Assembly (NCBI RefSeq): GCF_010183535.1 | Contig: NC_071331.1 | Location: 20,398,001-20,462,000 of the forward strand | Length of the DNA stretch: 64,000 nucleotides | Reading direction: 5' to 3' | Source: Caenorhabditis remanei | Taxonomy: Eukaryota; Nematoda; Chromadorea; Rhabditida; Rhabditidae | Part shown: piece by piece, positions 57,596 through 64,000 of the stretch | How the letters are laid out: the number at the start of each line of letters is the position of its first letter | Numbering within the stretch: the first letter of the stretch is position 1 | Translations under genes and position numbers: made by a program | The notes under the pieces: generated by a model | Seen by the model: only the letters and a program-made list of their open reading frames with translations | Told to the model about the DNA's origin: nothing | Database searches by the model: none

Positions 57596-58868
57596 ACGTT
57601 TTGACAAAAACACCGCTACGCACACGCGACGCGTCCGAGGTCAAGGTCAGGCTAAAAATGGGCGGAGCTTATTTTCAATCAGTTTTACTCCGTGGCAAAT
57701 CGATTTATTCCTATGATCTACCACTACCCATCGATCGGTCGTCTTCTTTATTCAAATTCTGTTGAGTCAAGTGGATTGTAATGATCTGGTAAGTATTATC
57801 AGTAGAGCGCGCTTTCTTAGTTTTTAAATTTGAATTTGAATTTTCAGTTTCAATAAGAAAATCGATTGGTCAAGCAAATGGAATTGAGAAGATTACTACG
57901 AATCGAAGATATTTATTGGAATTCTCGACGCCTCTATTGAAAATTCATTTTCTTTTTCAATAAAAATTTAATTTTTCTAGTTTTTCTGCTTAAAATCGGC
58001 TGAAAATCGGCTGAAAACCCGCAAATTACGAATTATGGGTTACGGTAGACACTCAAAAAACTATGTTGACCGCAAACACCGCCACGTCAAAATGCACAGA
58101 AAACCCAATTTATTTTTATGAGTTTTGAAAGCTTATTATTGAGTTAAATTATGACGGAAATGCTAATTTTTGAAGTTTAAATTGCTGAAATTCCACGCGC
58201 ATGTATCTACACACGAGGGGGCATTTTTAAGGGGCATTTTTAGGGGGCATAGCGGTGGACTGGAAGACTCCCACCTCGAATACAAAACACATTTGCACTC
58301 GGTGGGAATCGATCCAAGAACCTTTCGATTCAAATCCATCCACGTAAACCACTTCACAGGTGAACCGCTGGGGAACACATATGGAACCGCGCGGTGGCGT
58401 ATATGCGGCTAAAAGAATGAGGGTTGGGCCTTATATGTGTCCATATGGATCCCCGCGCGGTCGGCCGAGAACGTGGAGCGCATATGGAACGTATATGGAT
58501 AGCATAATCAGCATTAATTCTACCAATCGCATTTGGTTGATTATTCTGTATGAAACACTAGAAAGGCTTAATTCATTGTTGTGATTGGTATGTAATGCTA
58601 TAATGTTGTTTTACTTTTCCTTTTTCCAACTTTTTCACTTCCCATTTCTCGGACTTGTATATTTTCTCCTTTTTCTCGAAGTTCTTTCCTTTTTTTAAAC
58701 AGATAATGGCAATACTTCAAAAAAAATTGAAAAGCACACACGATTTCCTATAAAAATCTTATGTTAGCTTGGTGGTTATAACACAATCATTGATTCTCAA
58801 GCTTTTCTTTGAACTCTGAAATAAAATTATACCCGTCGATGAAATTCGAAGTCTTGTATTATGACTTT

Positions 58869-58943
58869 ACTTCGGTATGACAAATACTTACCGTCTTACC
58901 TTTAAATACACCTGAAAAATATGATTTCTTATCATACCGAAGT
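58869..58943. other. Small hairpin
   Basis: ACTTCGGTATGA (58869-58880) and TCATACCGAAGT (58932-58943) form a perfect 12-bp stem with a loop of about 50 bases, inside the larger element. May only be a nested insertion. Confidence 0.4.
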
Positions 58944-59611
58944 GAAGCGGAACATCAGACCCGAACTTCTCAACAAAAACTTAAAATTCTAGTTTCTTGA
59001 GAAAATAACAACTTTTGTATTGAAAAAATAAGTTTCCGCAAATTTGAATAGATTTATTTTTATTTTTGAAGTTTGCCATTATCTGTTTTGTGCAAAAAGA
59101 ATGAAGAAAATAGGTGAAAAACTTCGAGAAACGGAGAAAATGGGCCCGGACTTATAGAAAAAAAATGTCGCGTCGATTTACGGTAAACAACACGCCCACG
59201 TGTAATTCCGGAGTGTCGTTGCGGCGGCCGGCCGCCACCCTCAAATATGGACCATACATGGAACGTATATGGGAGCTTTATGGGTGCACGCGCTGCCAGT
59301 ACACAGAAAAGACGACCGCACGTATGCGGCACACGCGCGATCCACTTTTCATTTAGGGACACATATAGGACCCTATTCTGCCACTTTCACATATAGGATT
59401 CCCAGCGGTTCACCTGTGTTCTCCAAGCGGCCACATTTAGAAAGAATATTTTTGCTCAAAATAACTTCACGTCAATTTTGTTTTTAACACTCAAACTTGA
59501 ATAGCGCATTTTTGTGTATTTCACGCGATGAAAACGAGAGTTGCTCTTGTTTTGATTTTTCTATTGTCAAATTAAGAAATAGATACTTGCCTGTTGCGAA
59601 TTCGGAATATC

Positions 59612-62025
59612 AAGTTAATCACTACTTCTAGGGCGCTGAGCTTAGGGGCGGGGCGAGAGCAAGCTCCAGGGTGTCCTGTTTTAAGGTAATCACTACTTCT
59701 AGGGCGCTGAGCTTAGGGGCGGGGCGAGAGCAAGCTCCAGGGTGTCCTGTTTTAAGGTAATCACTACTTCTAGGGCGCTGAGCTTAGGGGCGGGGCGAGA
59801 GCAAGCTCCAGGGTGTCCTGTTTTAAGGTAATCACTACTTCTAGGGCGCTGAGCTTAGGGGCGGAGCGAGAGCAAGCTCCAGGGTGTCCTTTTTTAAGGT
59901 AATCACTACTTCTAGGGCGCTGAGCTTAGGGGCGGGGCGAGAGCAAGCTCCAGGGTGTCCTGTTTTAAGGTAATCACTACTTCTAGGGCGCTGAGCTTAG
60001 GGGCGGGGCGAGAGCAAGCTCCAGGGTGTCCTGTTTTAAGGTAATCACTACTTCTAGGGCGCTGAGCTTAGGGGCGGAGCGAGAGCAAGCTCCAGGGTGT
60101 CCTTTTTTAAGGTAATCACTACTTCTAGGGCGCTGAGCTTAGGGGCGGGGCGAGAGCAAGCTCCAGGGTGTCCTGTTTTAAGGTAATCACTACTTCTAGG
60201 GCGCTGAGCTTAGGGGCGGGGCGAGAGCAAGCTCCAGGGTGTCCTTTTTTAAGGTAATCACTACTTCTAGGGCGCTGAGCTTAGGGGCGGGGCGAGAGCA
60301 AGCTCCAGGGTGTCCTGTTTTAAGGTAATCACTACTTCTAGGGCGCTGAGCTTAGGGGCGGGGCGAGAGCAAGCTCCAGGGTGTCCTGTTTTAAGGTAAT
60401 CACTACTTCTAGGGCGCTGAGCTTAGGGGCGGGGCGAGAGCAAGCTCCAGGGTGTCCTGTTTTAAGGTAATCACTACTTCTAGGGCGCTGAGCTTAGGGG
60501 CGGAGCGAGAGCAAGCTCCAGGGTGTCCTTTTTTAAGGTAATCACTACTTCTAGGGCGCTGAGCTTAGGGGCGGAGCGAGAGCAAGCTCCAGGGTGTCCT
60601 TTTTTAAGGTAATCACTACTTCTAGGGCGCTGAGCTTAGGGGCGGGGCGAGAGCAAGCTCCAGGGTGTCCTTTTTTAAGGTAATCACTACTTCTAGGGCG
60701 CTGAGCTTAGGGGCGGGGCGAGAGCAAGCTCCAGGGTGTCCTGTTTTAAGGTAATCACTACTTCTAGGGCGCTGAGCTTAGGGGCGGGGCGAGAGCAAGC
60801 TCCAGGGTGTCCTGTTTTAAGGTAATCACTACTTCTAGGGCGCTGAGCTTAGGGGCGGAGCGAGAGCAAGCTCCAGGGTGTCCTGTTTTAAGGTAATCAC
60901 TACTTCTAGGGCGCTGAGCTTAGGGGCGGGGCGAGAGCAAGCTCCAGGGTGTCCTGTTTTAAGGTAATCACTACTTCTAGGGCGCTGAGCTTAGGGGCGG
61001 AGCGAGAGCAAGCTCCAGGGTGTCCTTTTTTAAGGTAATCACTACTTCTAGGGCGCTGAGCTTAGGGGCGGGGCGAGAGCAAGCTCCAGGGTGTCCTGTT
61101 TTAAGGTAATCACTACTTCTAGGGCGCTGAGCTTAGGGGCGGGGCGAGAGCAAGCTCCAGGGTGTCCTGTTTTAAGGTAATCACTACTTCTAGGGCGCTG
61201 AGCTTAGGGGCGGGGCGAGAGCAAGCTCCAGGGTGTCCTGTTTTAAGGTAATCACTACTTCTAGGGCGCTGAGCTTAGGGGCGGGGCGAGAGCAAGCTCC
61301 AGGGTGTCCTTTTTTAAGGTAATCACTACTTCTAGGGCGCTGAGCTTAGGGGCGGGGCGAGAGCAAGCTCCAGGGTGTCCTTTTTTAAGGTAATCACTAC
61401 TTCTAGGGCGCTGAGCTTAGGGGCGGGGCGAGAGCAAGCTCCAGGGTGTCCTGTTTTAAGGTAATCACTACTTCTAGGGCGCTGAGCTTAGGGGCGGGGC
61501 GAGAGCAAGCTCCAGGGTGTCCTGTTTTAAGGTAATCACTACTTCTAGGGCGCTGAGCTTAGGGGCGGGGCGAGAGCAAGCTCCAGGGTGTCCTGTTTTA
61601 AGGTAATCACTACTTCTAGGGCGCTGAGCTTAGGGGCGGGGCGAGAGCAAGCTCCAGGGTGTCCTGTTTTAAGGTAATCACTACTTCTAGGGCGCTGAGC
61701 TTAGGGGCGGGGCGAGAGCAAGCTCCAGGGTGTCCTGTTTTAAGGTAATCACTACTTCTAGGGCGCTGAGCTTAGGGGCGGAGCGAGAGCAAGCTCCAGG
61801 GTGTCCTTTTTTAAGGTAATCACTACTTCTAGGGCGCTGAGCTTAGGGGCGGGGCGAGAGCAAGCTCCAGGGTGTCCTGTTTTAAGGTAATCACTACTTC
61901 TAGGGCGCTGAGCTTAGGGGCGGGGCGAGAGCAAGCTCCAGGGTGTCCTTTTTTAAGGTAATCACTACTTCTAGGGCGCTGAGCTTAGGGGCGGGGCGAG
62001 AGCAAGCTCCAGGGTGTCCTGTTTT
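59612..62025. repeat. 71-bp satellite, exactly 34 copies
   Basis: Head-to-tail units of 71 bp beginning AAGGTAATCACTACTTCTAG, GC-rich in the middle (CTTAGGGGCGGGGCGAGAGC). 34 x 71 = 2,414 bases fills the array exactly, from the first unit (AAGTTAATC, one base changed) to the last TTTT. Copies are almost identical. Only two sites vary repeatedly: GGGG/GGAG in 'gcggGgcg' (A in units 4, 7, 13, 14, 18, 20, 31) and CCTG/CCTT (T in units 4, 7, 9, 13, 14, 15, 20, 24, 25, 31, 33). No open frame persists through it. Confidence 0.97.
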
Positions 62026-63318
62026 AAAAAATGTTCATAATATAGTCCCAACATTCCAATAAGCACCCTCATCCAAATGACTAAATCAAGCATTGTGGGG
62101 GTGTATTCCAACGTTTAGGGGGATGTATAACCTAATCTTACGGGGGTCTATAACAGAAGGTACCAAAGAGGCTAAGCCTTAGAATTGAGAAAGAGCCTAA
62201 GCCTAAGAATTGCGAAGAGTTCTTCCAGGGTTATTTTTTGCTTTCAGGTAGGTATTCTTTATGAAACATACTAACAAAGAAAGCATGTACCGTTTAATAC
62301 ATTTTTTGCGATTTAATTATATTCACGAATGAAATGTTGCCTTTTTTATTTCAAGAAGCTTGATACAATTGCAATCGTGAATAGTAAAATTGTCTTCGTG
62401 AGTAGGCTCATTAGGAACATTCAAGACTTCTAGAAATTAAACAAGATTATTCATGATACATTTATGCGGATATGATGAACCGTATCAATTTTGGATGCTT
62501 ATAAAATTGATTAGGGCTACAACATACAGTATCAAGCAGTAACTTTTTATTCTCCTCTTCAAACAAGTTACTAAATTTATTCGTCTTCTAAAGAGCTACT
62601 CAAGAGCTATCAATTCGGTGGTTCCCCTTTCGAACAAGTACTAAAGAAATAAAGAAATGAAAAAATGTCATATTTGTTCATAATTCAACAAAAGAAAAAT
62701 GACATTAGCCAAAAAGACGTGAGGTTCTCCGCGTGAATAATAATATACGCGGGAAATCAGCCTAAAAATTCTATGCCCCCTCGTGTGTATATACAAGCAT
62801 TTGAAATTCCTGCACAAAATCAATAATAAATCGATTAAAAATTCAAGAAATTCTAGTGAAAAAAGTAAAATTCTCGACATTTGCTTTAAATTGCCAACTA
62901 ATTTTTTCAGCAATTTTTTTGTTGCGTTGCGGTCGCGTAGCGTGCTCTCCGAACCTGTTAGCTCTAGATTCCCACAAGGTTCTCGTTCACACCTCTGACT
63001 GTCTTCATTTCAACAGATTTCCCACAGCAACCGGACGCGTTGCGGTTGCGTAGCGGTTCTAATTGTGTCGGGGGGAAGAATAGGTCAGTCATACTGCTCC
63101 CTAGGACGTCTTGTATCGAGCGTTGTACCGTTTTCACTCTTTTTTCTGAGTTATTGGTCGAAAAATTTCTTTTTGTCTCCTATTTTTGCATAAAATTCCA
63201 CAGATCATCATTCCTCTGTCAAAAATTCCCAAGCTGTGTAAAAAAATGCTCATTTTGGAGTTCAACTCGACGATTCGTGACTTAAAATAAAATTTGCCTC
63301 TCTATTAGCTTGGCACAG

Positions 63319-63437
63319 TTCTCACAACTGCGCTCCACCGAAATACCCTTGAGAACTGTCTCTTTTTCTCTGATAGTGAGTCTCTCAATTTCGCACACAA
63401 TTTTCTTTGGTTTCGGTAGAGCGCGGTTGTAAGAAGC
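63319..63437. repeat. Palindromic ACAACTGCGCTC repeat, copy 6
   Basis: TTCTCACAACTGCGCTCCAC and GTAGAGCGCGGTTGTAAGAA around a T-rich centre. Confidence 0.8.
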
Positions 63438-63810
63438 GTGCCGTGCTAATATGATCTGAAATTTTGAAAATTTTCTGATTTCTTGCTGTGAATTAACTCC
63501 TCGGTGTGTTGAATAAACCCAAAATTAGGTAATTTAGAGGAAAAATCCCTGAAAATTCATCTGAAATCAGCAAAAACGATCCAGCTCCAAGTGAAAACTT
63601 CTCTTTTCCAGCATTTTTGAGTGAAAAATGCTGTTTTCCACATGTTTTTTGGCCATTTTTACTGAAAAATGACAAACTTTTGTGGTCTTTGATATTTTCC
63701 CAATGTCGAAAATAGATGTATCTGGCGCACATTTGACGCATTTTCAAAGTGTTTTGTCAAATTCAGATTGATCTAATTGTGAGCTTTCAGAAAAGTAGAA
63801 TTGGAGCGAT

Positions 63811-63879
63811 CTGGGTCTCGTCACGAAAACTACAGTAATCCAGGTGTTGGGTTACTGTAGTTTACGTGATGAGACCCAG
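63811..63879. repeat. Palindrome with GGGTCTCGTCACGAAAAC arms
   Basis: CTGGGTCTCGTCACGAAAAC..ACTACAGTAA mirrors TTACTGTAGTTTACGTGATGAGACCCAG across a 10-base loop. Confidence 0.85.
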
Positions 63880-64000
63880 ATTGCTTCAAATCATCCCGTG
63901 ACTATACTTTTCTGAACCGTCTAGACGAGCCGAATCCAAATTTCACATTTACAATAGCCAAAAATTGACCCCAAAATCGAGTAAGCCTGTTGTAGTTGTG

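Larger units (their letters stand above)
58209..62788. mobile_element. 4.6-kb interval bounded by 16-bp inverted repeats, containing the 71-bp satellite
   Basis: ACACACGAGGGGGCAT at 58209-58224 is the exact complement of 62773-62788. Weaker similarity continues outward (GCATGTATCT against GCTTGTATAT). Inside, 58358-58450 ('ggtgaaccgctgggg', 'cttatatgtgtcc') is inverted relative to 59350-59425 ('ggacacatatagga', 'cccagcggttcacc'), forming a subterminal palindrome. Repeated 'acatatggaacgtatatgg' motifs occur near both. No transposase frame is present; this looks like a non-autonomous DNA element. Confidence 0.55.
62026..64000. other. AT-rich flank without supported gene
   Basis: Short open frames only. 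Contains the right end of the 58209-62788 element, 'gcgttgcggtcgcgtagcg' motifs (62924, 63036), and palindromes at 63319-63437 and 63811-63879. Confidence 0.5.

Noticed and set aside
57703..57960. Possible two-exon small gene
   Set aside because: The GTAAGT/TTTTCAG pair is good, but the reading frames on either side are under 25 codons and do not join to a plausible protein.
58170..58584. Overlapping 70-80-codon frames on both strands
   Set aside because: They fall in the subterminal inverted repeats of the 58209-62788 element and show no protein-like features.
59612..62025. Regular repeats resembling a CRISPR array
   Set aside because: Units are contiguous 71-bp copies without variable spacers, in a eukaryotic genome with no cas genes.

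Overview
The window looks like nuclear DNA of a Caenorhabditis-type nematode. Introns are short to medium with TTTTCAG/TTTTTCAG acceptors and GTGAGT/GTAAGT donors. Probable trans-splice acceptors sit just before start codons. One protein carries a nematode WSN domain. Non-coding DNA is AT-rich and full of short palindromic repeats. Nothing prokaryotic (operons with ribosome binding sites, CRISPR, IS elements) is present. I cannot fix the species from sequence alone.

Region 1 (1-17.8 kb) is a same-strand tandem array of four protein-tyrosine-phosphatase (PTP)-like genes. PTP-A (5' end outside the window, to 2983) has the end of an ectodomain, a transmembrane (TM) helix and a PTP domain. PTP-B (about 3458-5318) has a bare membrane anchor and a PTP domain. 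PTP-C (5982-13351) is complete: signal peptide, WSN domain, a predicted extracellular helical region of about 700 residues, TM helix, PTP domain and a Pro/Asn tail. PTP-D (14890-17823) is soluble, with a Lys-rich N-terminus and a complete catalytic site. All four keep the HCx5R cradle. Only D keeps a general acid in the WPD-loop position (WRD); A, B and C have lost it and look like substrate-binding or dead phosphatases.

Region 2 (17.8-37.1 kb) is a 19-kb stretch in which I find no convincing gene. It is built from dispersed repeats: a large composite inverted repeat (21.2-24.7 kb), several fold-back elements, GTAGATTTACGG-type repeats, and tRNA-derived scraps.

Region 3 (37.1-43.8 kb) is a 12-exon rhodopsin-class GPCR whose introns are crowded with two palindromic repeat families. 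The 43.8-47.4 kb spacer holds a 1-kb fold-back element and more of the same repeats.

Region 4 (47.4-57.2 kb) has three small plus-strand genes: a helix-turn-helix, glutamine-containing nuclear-type protein whose first intron carries a 1.3-kb perfect-looking inverted repeat; a single-pass membrane protein with a Ser-Pro-rich tail; and a short TM plus charged-coil protein. One possible minus-strand gene or gene remnant lies at 52.25-53.2 kb.

Region 5 (57.2-64 kb) is repeat DNA dominated by a 34-copy, 71-bp satellite (59612-62025). The satellite lies inside a 4.6-kb interval bounded by an exact 16-bp inverted repeat.

The most noteworthy biology is the WSN-receptor/pseudophosphatase array, together with the satellite-bearing element and the long intronic hairpin as potential dsRNA sources.
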